Origin: Puniceicoccaceae bacterium | Lineage (GTDB): Bacteria > Verrucomicrobiota > Verrucomicrobiia > Opitutales > Coraliomargaritaceae | Assembly: GCA_003566795.1 (NCBI GenBank) | Contig: PXBU01000323.1 | Coordinates: 1-5,615 of the forward strand | Direction: 5' to 3' | DNA length: 5,615 nucleotides | Shown: positions 1 through 5,615 of the stretch, piece by piece | Numbering within the stretch: the first letter of the stretch is position 1 | Layout of the letters: every line of letters begins with the position of its first letter | Notes under the pieces: model-generated | Told to the model about the DNA's origin: nothing | Database searches by the model: none | What the model saw: only the letters and a program-made list of their open reading frames with translations | Position numbers and translations under genes: made by a program

Positions 1-1261
1 AGCGCTCCAGCTCGGCGATTATCTGCAGCGCGCGCACCTTGGGGGCACCGCTGAGGGTGCCGGCCGGGAAGGTGGCGCGCAGTAGATCGTAGGCGGTGCA
101 GTCCGGGCGGATGGTGCCGGCTACCTGCGACACAATGTGCATAACATGTGAATATCTCTCGATTGTCATGTAGTCCGGCACATGCACGGAGCCAAATTCA
201 CAGACGCGGCCGATGTCGTTGCGGGCCAAATCGACCAGCATCAGGTGCTCGGCGCGTTCTTTGGCATCGGCGAGCAGGTCTTTTTCCAGCGCCAGATCCT
301 CGGATTCGTCGGCTCCACGGTGCCGGGTGCCAGCAATGGGGCGGATTTCGACCTGTTGGCCGGTCAGCCGCACATGCACCTCCGGCGAGGCCCCCACCAC
401 GGAAAAATCCCGGTCCTCCAGCAAAAACATGTAGGGCGAGGGGTTGATGGTGCGCAGGGCGCGGTAGAGCGCCACTGGCGAGGGGCTAAAATCCTTTTCA
501 AACCGCTGGGATAGAACAGTTTGGATGACATCGCCTGCCCGGACGTATTCTTTGACCTTTTCGACCGCAGCCTCGAAATCCGGCTGGGTGAAGTTGCCGG
601 GGGGCACCGAGACTTCGCCGGGCTCGGAGAGGCCGCGATGGGCCAGCTGCTGGCGGGACTCAAGTTGTTCACAAATTGTGTCAATTTCTTCACAGGCGGC
701 TTGGTAGGCGGCCGCTGGGTCGCCCTCAATGTGGGCGTTAACGCAGACGCGCAGCACCTGCCGGACATGATCAAAAATGAGCACCGAATCGGTGATCATA
801 TAGTAGAGAATCGGCAGTTGTAGCGGATTGTCCGCCGGTTTTTGAATGCTCGGCTCGACGTAGTGGACGTATTCATGGCCGACGTAGCCGACAGCACCTC
901 CGTTGAAGGGCGGCATGCCGGGGGTGGCAACCGGCTGGTATTGCGCCATTTCCGCCTCGATGATTTTGAGCGGGTCCTCGGGGGTGGGGTGTTGTTCGGT
1001 GCGCCCGTCCTTGTAGGTAACGGTGACCTCGTCCTCAAAGATGCGCAAGACCTTGCGCGGGTTGGCACCGAGAAAGGAATAGCGGCTGATCCGCTCGCCG
1101 CCGACGATCGACTCGAAGAGAAAAGCCGGCCCCTCGGCCCGGATCTTCGAGTAGGCCCCGAGAGGGGTCTCGCAGTCGGCGGTCAAATCCAGATACACCG
1201 GCACGGTATTGCCCTGGGCGGCCAGCGCTTCGAATTCGGATTTGGAGGGGTGGATCGGCAT
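1..1261 (-). CDS. trpE: Anthranilate synthase component I, partial (C-terminus beyond window)
   Basis: This enzyme converts chorismate to anthranilate, with ammonia supplied by a TrpG-type partner; it is the first step of tryptophan synthesis in the cytoplasm. The 420 residues visible cover the N-terminal domain (about 15-170) and most of the chorismate-binding domain (from about 225). Visible motifs are PIAGTRHRG (308-316), AEHLMLVDLARND (337-349, H339 matching the conserved family histidine), ERYSHVMHIVSQV (368-380) and FPAGTLSGAPKVRA (398-411). Alanine in PIAGT, where PabB has lysine, favours TrpE over PabB. LFES at 48-51 followed ten residues later by S62 fits the LLES-X10-S tryptophan feedback motif, so allosteric inhibition is likely. 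The family is usually about 500 residues, so roughly 80-100 are missing beyond position 1. The ATG at 1261 is preceded in frame by a TGA about 12 codons upstream with no other start between. No clear Shine-Dalgarno is seen. It lies 60 bases after purK on the same strand. Confidence 0.95.
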   Translation of the reverse strand, partial: MPIHPSKSEFEALAAQGNTVPVYLDLTADCETPLGAYSKIRAEGPAFLFESIVGGERISRYSFLGANPRKVLRIFEDEVTVTYKDGRTEQHPTPEDPLKIIEAEMAQYQPVATPGMPPFNGGAVGYVGHEYVHYVEPSIQKPADNPLQLPILYYMITDSVLIFDHVRQVLRVCVNAHIEGDPAAAYQAACEEIDTICEQLESRQQLAHRGLSEPGEVSVPPGNFTQPDFEAAVEKVKEYVRAGDVIQTVLSQRFEKDFSPSPVALYRALRTINPSPYMFLLEDRDFSVVGASPEVHVRLTGQQVEIRPIAGTRHRGADESEDLALEKDLLADAKERAEHLMLVDLARNDIGRVCEFGSVHVPDYMTIERYSHVMHIVSQVAGTIRPDCTAYDLLRATFPAGTLSGAPKVRALQIIAELER

Positions 1262-1263
1262 TT

Positions 1264-1298
1264 GAGTGAACGTTGAACGCTCAACCTTGAACGCTCAA
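1264..1298. repeat. Five tandem 7-base units in the purK-trpE gap
   Basis: On the plus strand the units are gagtgaa, cgttgaa, cgctcaa, ccttgaa and cgctcaa, a strict 7-base period with an overlying 14-base period. The two 14-mers GTTGAACGCTCAAC (1272-1285) and CTTGAACGCTCAAC (1286-1299) differ only at the first base. The first folds as GTTGA/TCAAC around ACGC, and the second as TTGA/TCAA around ACGC. The array fills the space directly upstream of the trpE ATG, where a ribosome binding site would normally lie. It could be an interspersed repeat, an operator-like protein site or an RNA structure affecting trpE translation; the sequence does not decide among these. Confidence 0.75.
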
Positions 1299-1321
1299 CA
1301 TCGAAGTTTTAAGGACAAACC

Positions 1322-2461
1322 CTAAGATTGGAGCAACTCGAAATGCTGATTGGCGCGTTCCAGGGTGGATTCAATGTCGTCACCCATCACGGTGAAGTGG
1401 CCCATCTTCCGTCCGGGGCGGGCGGCACCCTTGTCGTAGAGGTGGAGCTTGCACTGTGGGTCGGCCAGCAGGGCGGCCCAGTCGGGGGTGCCTTGCTCCC
1501 ATAGGTCGCCGAGCAGGTTGATCATCACGGTGGGGCGGTGCAGTGCTACCGAGCCGAAAGGCAGATCCGTGACGGCGCGGATGTGCTGCTCGAACTGGCT
1601 GGTGAAGCAACCCTCGATGCTGTAGTGCCCCGAGTTGTGGGGGCGGGGTGCCATCTCGTTGATGATCAGGTCGCCGCTTTCTGCCAGAAAGAGTTCGACG
1701 GCGATCAGGCCGACTACTTCCAACCGGTCGGCGATCTGGCGAGCGAGCGCCTCGCCGGCGGCCCGGGTAGAATCGGTCACGCGGGCAGGCACGATCGAGG
1801 CGTGAAGGATGTGATCGACGTGGATGTTTTCCGCCATCGGCAGTGTCACCTTGCTGCCGTCCGCCTTGCGGGCGCAGATCACTGAAAACTCGCCGACGTG
1901 GTGAATCCATTTTTCCACCACCACCCGGGGCGGCTCGCCGAGGAATTCCCACAGGTAGTCGCAGTCCTCGGCCTCGTGCGGGGCGTTGAGCTTGATCTGC
2001 CCCTTACCGTCGTAGCCGAAAGCGGCGGTCTTAATCACGCAGGGGAAGCCGATTGCGTGCACGGCGTTTTTCAGGCTCGTGGGTGATTCGGCATACTCAA
2101 AGGGAACGCAGGGCAGGCCGCTGGCTTTTAGGAAATCCTTCTCCCGCTGCCGATGCTGGCAGATGTGGAGCGCCTGCTTGCCGGGCAGCACGGGCTTGAT
2201 CGCGCTGAGGGTTTCGATGACTTCCGCCGGGATGTTTTCAAACTCGAGGGTGATGACATCGACCGCTTCGGCGAAGCCTCGCAGGGCCGCCTCGTCGTCG
2301 TAGTCAGCGTTGACCTCGCGGTCGGCCACCATGCCGGCAGCGCAGGGCCCCTTGGGCTCGAAGACGTGAAAGCGGTAGCCGAGTGCCCGGCCTGCCAGGA
2401 TGAGCATGCGCCCCAGTTGGCCGCCGCCGAGGATACCGATGGTGCTGCCGGGAGCGATCAT
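1322..2461 (-). CDS. purK: N5-carboxyaminoimidazole ribonucleotide synthase (ATP-grasp)
   Basis: PurK uses ATP and bicarbonate to carboxylate AIR to N5-CAIR, which PurE then converts to CAIR. At 379 residues it is slightly longer than E. coli PurK (about 355). An N-terminal nucleotide-fold loop ILGGGQLGRM (10-19) is followed by VITLEFENIP (69-78), QHRQREKDFL (102-111), and the ATP-grasp glycine-rich loop KTAAFGYDGKGQ (144-155). A metal and ATP site segment INEMAPRPHNSGHY (267-280) and the C-terminal KMGHFTVMG (352-360) complete a typical PurK order, with no obvious missing motif. The ATG at 2461 overlaps the purE TGA in an ATGA arrangement, which implies translational coupling and fixes the start well. 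The gene ends with TAG at 1324-1322. A four-base overlap with purE and 60 bases to trpE suggest one transcript, though the latter link is inferred. Confidence 0.97.
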   Translation of the reverse strand: MIAPGSTIGILGGGQLGRMLILAGRALGYRFHVFEPKGPCAAGMVADREVNADYDDEAALRGFAEAVDVITLEFENIPAEVIETLSAIKPVLPGKQALHICQHRQREKDFLKASGLPCVPFEYAESPTSLKNAVHAIGFPCVIKTAAFGYDGKGQIKLNAPHEAEDCDYLWEFLGEPPRVVVEKWIHHVGEFSVICARKADGSKVTLPMAENIHVDHILHASIVPARVTDSTRAAGEALARQIADRLEVVGLIAVELFLAESGDLIINEMAPRPHNSGHYSIEGCFTSQFEQHIRAVTDLPFGSVALHRPTVMINLLGDLWEQGTPDWAALLADPQCKLHLYDKGAARPGRKMGHFTVMGDDIESTLERANQHFELLQS

Positions 2462-2961
2462 GCCTCGGTATTGACGGTCTCCGCTACCTGTTTGGTTTGC
2501 GCCTCGCGGTAGGCCAGCAGGTGGGCCCGCACGCTTTCGTCGCTGAGCGCGAGGATGGCGGCAGCGGAAAGCGCAGCGTTCTTGGCTCCCGGCACGCCGA
2601 TCGCCAACGTCATTACCGGGATGCCGGCTGGCATTTGGACGATGGACAGCAGCGAGTCCTGACCGCTGAGTGCTTTCGATTGAACCGGCACCCCGAGCAC
2701 AGGCAGTTGTGTGATGGCGGCGGTCATGCCCGGTAGGTGGGCGGCTCCGCCAGCTCCGGCGATGATCACCTTGATGCCACGCCCCTCGGCGGTCTCCGCA
2801 TATTCATAGAGCCGCTTGGGGGTGCGGTGGGCGCTGACGATCCGCGTCTCGAAGGGAATATCGAGCTGTTCGAGTAGGGTAGCGGCCTCCTGCATGGTGC
2901 TCCAGTCGGATTGACTGCCCATGATGATGCCGACGACGGCTGCTTTTGCATTCTCTGCCAT
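2458..2961 (-). CDS. purE: N5-CAIR mutase, class I PurE
   Basis: PurE rearranges N5-CAIR to CAIR in de novo purine synthesis, acting with the adjacent PurK. The 167-residue length matches bacterial class I enzymes (E. coli 169). Seen directly: GIIMGSQSDW (11-20) for phosphate and substrate binding, SAHRTP (43-48) with His45 at the same number as the E. coli catalytic histidine, the glycine-rich AGAGGAAHLPGM (68-79), and GVPVQSKALSGQDSLLSIVQMP (split as GVPVQSKALSG, 90-100, and QDSLLSIVQMP, 101-111). Presence of PurK next door agrees with class I rather than the class II AIR carboxylase. The ATG at 2961 places MAENAKAAVVGIIMGS in line with the family N-terminus; a purine-rich GGAAAG lies about 17 bases upstream, rather far for a standard ribosome binding site. 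It is the first gene of the purE-purK(-trpE) cluster. Confidence 0.97.
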   Translation of the reverse strand: MAENAKAAVVGIIMGSQSDWSTMQEAATLLEQLDIPFETRIVSAHRTPKRLYEYAETAEGRGIKVIIAGAGGAAHLPGMTAAITQLPVLGVPVQSKALSGQDSLLSIVQMPAGIPVMTLAIGVPGAKNAALSAAAILALSDESVRAHLLAYREAQTKQVAETVNTEA

Positions 2962-3096
2962 AAACGCAGAGAAGCACTTTCCAGCCGCGAATCAATCTTT
3001 CTGTGCGGACGAATATTTTACAAACACCCCTTATTTTATAGCCTGGATATAAATATATGGTTGACGAGTGGTTGGGTGAGTGACTTGCTGGGGTTT
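2962..3096. promoter_or_regulatory. Divergent AT-rich intergenic region between purE and the RAYT gene
   Basis: This is the only gap between divergent genes in the window, so promoters for both purE (minus) and the transposase gene (plus) should lie here. The centre (about 3011-3060) is strikingly AT-rich against GC-rich surroundings. It holds TATAAAAT read on the minus strand (3040-3033), a possible -10 for purEK, and TATAAAT on the plus strand (3048-3054), a possible -10 for the RAYT gene. Neither has a convincing -35 at normal spacing; TTTACA (3017-3022) and TTGACG (3061-3066) do not pair with a good -10. TTTATA (3035-3040) and TATAAA (3048-3053) form a 6-bp inverted repeat. No riboswitch or recognisable PurR operator is seen. 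The promoter role is inferred from gene layout. Confidence 0.4.
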
Positions 3097-4164
3097 ATGC
3101 AAAAGACGAGACGGATGAAGTTGGAGGGGGTGCCTGCTTGCTACCATGCGATGAGTCGTGTGGTGGGGGGTGAGCGTTTATTCGGGGACCGTGAGAAGGA
3201 GGTTTTGCGTAAGATGCTGTGGCAGGTGGCGGACTTCTGTGGGGTGGAGATTCTGACTTATTGCGTGATGTCGAATCACTTCCATGTGCTGGTGCGGGTG
3301 CCGGAGAAGCAGGTGGTCGCTGATGTGGAATTGCTGCGCCGCTTCAAGGTGCTCTATCCGAAGCCGACGAAATACCAGACGGCAGAGTTTGCGCGACTGG
3401 AGAAGGCACTGCGGGAGGGCAATGAGGACGCGCTGGCGTTCCGGGAGCGTTTACTGGCGCGGATGCATGACCTTTCGGAGTTTATGAAAACGTTAAAACA
3501 GCGCTTCTCGATCTGGTATAATCGTAACCACGGGGAGCGGCGGGGCACGTTGTGGATGGATCGTTTCAAGAGCGTGCTGGTGCAAGGGGCGGGCAACCCG
3601 CTGCAAACAATGGCGGCTTACATCGATCTGAATCCGGTGCGGGCGGGCCTGGTGGATGATCCGAAGGATTATCGCTTTTGCGGCTATGCCGAGGCGGTGG
3701 CCCATTCGGCAGGCTCAGGGCGGGCTCACTCGCCGGGCTCGGGTCCTACCCGGGCAACGACAGGCTCGCGGGCTTTGAGCGGAATACTCCATATTTGGCG
3801 GGCGTATGCGGATGGCTCCGCGCGCAATAAGCTCCCGGTGGCTGAGGCGCTGCAGATGCACCGGGAACTGATTTTCGGCAAGCGGGCGGGGCAACCGGGG
3901 CTGTCGGAAAATGAACGTAAGCACGCACTGAAAGTGCTGGAGCAAGAGCGCGCGGTACTACCGAAAGCGACGGTGCTGCGCTGCCGGGTGCGGTATTTTA
4001 CGGATGGGGCGATTCTGGGCAGCCAGGAATTTGTGCGCGGCTTGGTGGATTCCTGGCAGCGGGAGAAGGGTCGGAAGTATCCGCCCAAAGTGCATCCATT
4101 ACGCGGGGCCGACTGGCAAGGACTGGCGACCATTCAGGGCTTGAGAAGGCAGATCTTTGGGTGA
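3097..4164 (+). CDS. REP-associated tyrosine transposase-like protein (RAYT, Y1/HUH family)
   Basis: The 355-residue product belongs to the Y1 transposase superfamily of IS200-like and RAYT proteins, single-strand DNA nucleases that process hairpin repeats. EGVPACYHAMSR (10-21) resembles the family N-terminus. CVMSNHFHVLVRVP (56-69) contains the HFH metal-binding motif (61-63). QRFSIWYNRNHGERRGTLW (135-153) offers Y141 as the likely catalytic tyrosine, and AAYIDLNPVRAGLV (173-186) is the usual end of the domain. A C-terminal block with RVRYFTDGAILGSQEFV (297-313) and LRGADW (335-340) is one I associate with RAYT relatives in Verrucomicrobia-like genomes. Residues 203-228 are a Gly/Ser/Ala-rich insertion (separate entry). 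The reading frame stays open upstream to 2911, but that part overlaps purE and does not look like the family; ATG 3097 has GGGG just upstream, and ATG 3115 (start MKLEGV) is an alternative. No IS ends are evident, which suits a solo RAYT. Third codon positions favour G, unlike the C-ending codons of its neighbours. Confidence 0.9.
   Translation: MQKTRRMKLEGVPACYHAMSRVVGGERLFGDREKEVLRKMLWQVADFCGVEILTYCVMSNHFHVLVRVPEKQVVADVELLRRFKVLYPKPTKYQTAEFARLEKALREGNEDALAFRERLLARMHDLSEFMKTLKQRFSIWYNRNHGERRGTLWMDRFKSVLVQGAGNPLQTMAAYIDLNPVRAGLVDDPKDYRFCGYAEAVAHSAGSGRAHSPGSGPTRATTGSRALSGILHIWRAYADGSARNKLPVAEALQMHRELIFGKRAGQPGLSENERKHALKVLEQERAVLPKATVLRCRVRYFTDGAILGSQEFVRGLVDSWQREKGRKYPPKVHPLRGADWQGLATIQGLRRQIFG
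3708..3769. repeat. GGCTC-centred repeat cluster inside the RAYT coding sequence
   Basis: Four 11-base units centred on GGCTC lie within 62 bases: GGCAGGCTCAG (3708-3718), GGCGGGCTCAC (3719-3729, directly adjacent, 9 of 11 identical), GCCGGGCTCGG (3732-3742) and GACAGGCTCGC (3759-3769). In frame they encode much of the Ser/Gly-rich stretch around residues 203-228, between the catalytic and C-terminal domains. The first unit, preceded by TTC, resembles the TTCGACAGGCTCAGG type of interspersed repeat that I recall from several bacterial phyla; that likeness is from memory and untested. The frame is kept throughout, so the protein probably still folds with a longer linker. Confidence 0.65.
3737..3755. 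repeat. 8-bp hairpin within the RAYT gene (REP-like palindrome)
   Basis: GCTCGGGT (3737-3744) pairs with ACCCGGGC (3748-3755) across a three-base loop CCT, with one G-T wobble and otherwise Watson-Crick pairs. It overlaps the third GGCTC repeat unit. Short GC-rich hairpins are what RAYT proteins recognise in other bacteria, so this may be a remnant or active recognition site; that link is inference. It lacks a T-tract and sits mid-gene, so it is not an intrinsic terminator. Confidence 0.55.
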
Positions 4165-4172
4165 TTACCGGA

Positions 4173-5615
4173 TTATTCGGCCGCGGTGCAGGCTTTGCGC
4201 AGGCGGGCTTGCAGGTGGGTGCGGCGCACTTGTTGCTCGTTGTTTTTGATGGCCATGGCGTAGGCGTCGAGTGATCCGACGAGGTAGACTTTGGACTTGG
4301 CGCGGGTAATCCCGGTGTAGACGAGGTTGCGCTGCAGCAGGAGGAAGTGCTGCTTGAGTAGGGGAATAATCACTACCGGATATTCGCTGCCCTGGCTCTT
4401 ATGAATGGAGATGGCGTAGGCTAGTTGGACATCGGACAATTCCCCTTTGGTGTATTCGACCCGAGTTTCACCAAATTCAACGGTGAGCCCGGAGCGGTCC
4501 GGCGCGATGGCGCGAATGATGCCGGTGTCGCCATTGAACACATTTTTATCGTAGTTGTTACGGGTTTGGATGAGCTTGTCGCCGATGCGGTAGCGGACGC
4601 TGCCGTATTCGAGTTCGGCGGGCAGCGGCTTCTTGGTTTTCTCCCGGAAGTGGGTTTGCTGCGCGGCGGCGTAGTCCGGGTCGGAGCGGAGCCGTGACTC
4701 TGCCTGAACCTTGGGATTGAGCACTTCCTGTAGCTCCGTATTTAAAATGGTGATACCGCCGGTGCCCCGGTGCATAGGCGACATGATTTGCAGATCCCGG
4801 ATGGGGTCCAGACCGTGGGTTTTTGGGATGTATTCGCGGGCGAGGTATTTGATTGCCCGCACGCATTGCTCCGGATCTTCCGCTTCGATAAAGGTAAAAT
4901 CTTTGGCCGGGTCGAGTTCGCGCAAGCTGCGGAAGGTCCTACCGGGGTGGGTCTCGCCTTGGAGGATGGCGTGGGCAGTGGTGACGATGCCGCTCTCTTT
5001 GCCTTGGCGGTAGATGGTGTCGAGGCGGGTGACCTGCGCGGGCGGGGCGGTCAGGAGATCGCCGAGCACGTTGCCGGCGCCGACGGAGGGGAGCTGATCG
5101 GCATCGCCGACCAGCAGCAGGTGGGCTCCGCTGGGGACGGCGTCGAAGAGATGCGCGGCGAGCCGGGTATCCAGCATACTGGTCTCGTCGACAATCAGGA
5201 AATCGCAGGGCAGCGGCTCGTCGGCATTATGGGTGAAGCCCCGGGTGGCGGCATCGTATTTCAGCAGACGGTGGATGGTACTGGCAGTCGCGCCCGAGGC
5301 CTCGGCGAGTCGTTGGGCAGCGCGGCCGGTCGGTGAGGCGAGCGCGAGGCGCACCCGCTTGGCTTGCAGGATTTCGACCAGTGCCCGCAGGATGGTGGTC
5401 TTGCCCGTGCCGGGGCCCCCGGTGATGACGGAGACCTTGGAGGTGAGGGTGCGCTTGAGGGCGGCGCGCTGCTGCGCGGCAAACTCGAAGCCCGCGCGGC
5501 CTTGTGCCCATTCGATGGCGGCGTCGACTTTGATGGCGGGCAGGACCGACTCGGTGGCATGGACGCGGGCGAGCGCCTGGGCGATGCGCTTTTCCGCTCC
5601 GGCGGTGGTGGGGAG
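4173..5615 (-). CDS. recD2: RecD2-type SF1B ATP-dependent DNA helicase, partial (N-terminus beyond window)
   Basis: A 5'-3' DNA helicase of the RecD2 type, which acts in DNA repair without RecBC. The visible 480 residues hold all core motifs: Walker A GGPGTGKT (66-73), ASPTGRAAQRL (93-103), Walker B LIVDETSMLD (140-149), GDADQLPSVGAG (170-181), YRQ (202-204), MSPMHRG (278-284), FNGDTG (360-365), AISIHKSQGSEYP (401-413) and YTGITRAK (433-440). EWAQGRAGFEFAAQQRAAL (35-53) is the Q-motif-like segment before Walker A. RecD2 proteins are usually 700 residues or more, so about 250 N-terminal residues with the helix-hairpin-helix region lie beyond 5615. The GTG at 5354 is an internal valine codon, not a start. 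A roughly 30-residue hydrophilic stretch (about 302-335) looks longer than in typical RecD2. RecB or RecC is not seen here; a true RecBCD RecD is less likely because of overall motif spelling. It is convergent with the RAYT gene, 8 bases apart. Confidence 0.93.
   Translation of the reverse strand, partial: LPTTAGAEKRIAQALARVHATESVLPAIKVDAAIEWAQGRAGFEFAAQQRAALKRTLTSKVSVITGGPGTGKTTILRALVEILQAKRVRLALASPTGRAAQRLAEASGATASTIHRLLKYDAATRGFTHNADEPLPCDFLIVDETSMLDTRLAAHLFDAVPSGAHLLLVGDADQLPSVGAGNVLGDLLTAPPAQVTRLDTIYRQGKESGIVTTAHAILQGETHPGRTFRSLRELDPAKDFTFIEAEDPEQCVRAIKYLAREYIPKTHGLDPIRDLQIMSPMHRGTGGITILNTELQEVLNPKVQAESRLRSDPDYAAAQQTHFREKTKKPLPAELEYGSVRYRIGDKLIQTRNNYDKNVFNGDTGIIRAIAPDRSGLTVEFGETRVEYTKGELSDVQLAYAISIHKSQGSEYPVVIIPLLKQHFLLLQRNLVYTGITRAKSKVYLVGSLDAYAMAIKNNEQQVRRTHLQARLRKACTAAE

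Noticed and set aside
1..1261. PabB (aminodeoxychorismate synthase) or another chorismate enzyme instead of TrpE
   Set aside because: PIAGT rather than PIKGT and the LFES-X10-S feedback motif point to TrpE.
842..1276. Plus-strand open frame opposite trpE
   Set aside because: It is the complement of well-conserved trpE coding sequence; its composition reflects trpE codons, and no family is recognisable.
1281..1301. Short leader peptide (MLSVQG) before trpE as a tryptophan attenuator
   Set aside because: It has no tryptophan codons, is made of the repeat array itself, and no terminator/antiterminator pair follows.
2911..3096. Upstream in-frame extension of the RAYT reading frame giving a 417-residue protein
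   Set aside because: It runs antisense over the start of purE, its 62 extra residues do not resemble the family N-terminus, and good starts exist at 3097 and 3115.
3097..4164. A complete IS200/IS605 element
   Set aside because: There is no TnpB gene, no recognisable left and right end hairpins flanking the gene, and the long C-terminal block fits a solo RAYT.
4770..5336. 188-residue plus-strand open frame opposite recD2
   Set aside because: It lies wholly opposite conserved helicase motifs and shows only Gly/Ala/Val-rich shadow composition.

Overview
The window reads as chromosomal DNA from a GC-rich bacterium. The character of the proteins, above all the transposase-like protein with its conserved C-terminal block, suggests Verrucomicrobiota, perhaps an Opitutae or Coraliomargarita-like member. 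That placement rests on remembered family resemblance, not on a search. Four protein-coding genes fill almost the whole window. Two of them run off its ends.

Minus strand, positions 2961 down to 1: purE and purK, which overlap by an ATGA, are followed after 60 bases by trpE, which leaves the window at position 1. PurK carboxylates AIR to N5-CAIR at the cost of ATP, and PurE (class I) rearranges it to CAIR in de novo purine synthesis. TrpE makes anthranilate from chorismate, the first committed step of tryptophan synthesis. The 60-base purK-trpE gap is largely taken up by five 7-base units forming small inverted repeats, and trpE has no visible Shine-Dalgarno sequence.

Plus strand, positions 3097 to 4164: a Y1/HUH transposase-like protein of the REP-associated (RAYT, TnpA_REP) type, transcribed away from purE across a 135-base AT-rich gap. 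It has the HFH metal-binding motif, a candidate catalytic tyrosine and a C-terminal block typical of one RAYT subfamily. Between its catalytic and C-terminal domains lies a repetitive, low-complexity segment whose DNA holds four GGCTC-centred repeat units and an 8-bp hairpin. It looks like an interspersed repeat sitting in frame inside the gene that may be related to its spread. This is the most unusual thing in the window.

Minus strand, positions 5615 down to 4173: the C-terminal 480 residues of a RecD2-type SF1B DNA helicase, convergent with the transposase gene and only 8 bases from it.

I see no RNA genes, CRISPR arrays or phage genes, and no convincing intrinsic terminators. The window is mostly core metabolism and DNA repair interrupted by one RAYT locus. 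I did not find a new multi-gene system. The points worth following up are the repeat inside the RAYT gene, the heptamer array before trpE, and the purine-tryptophan gene linkage.
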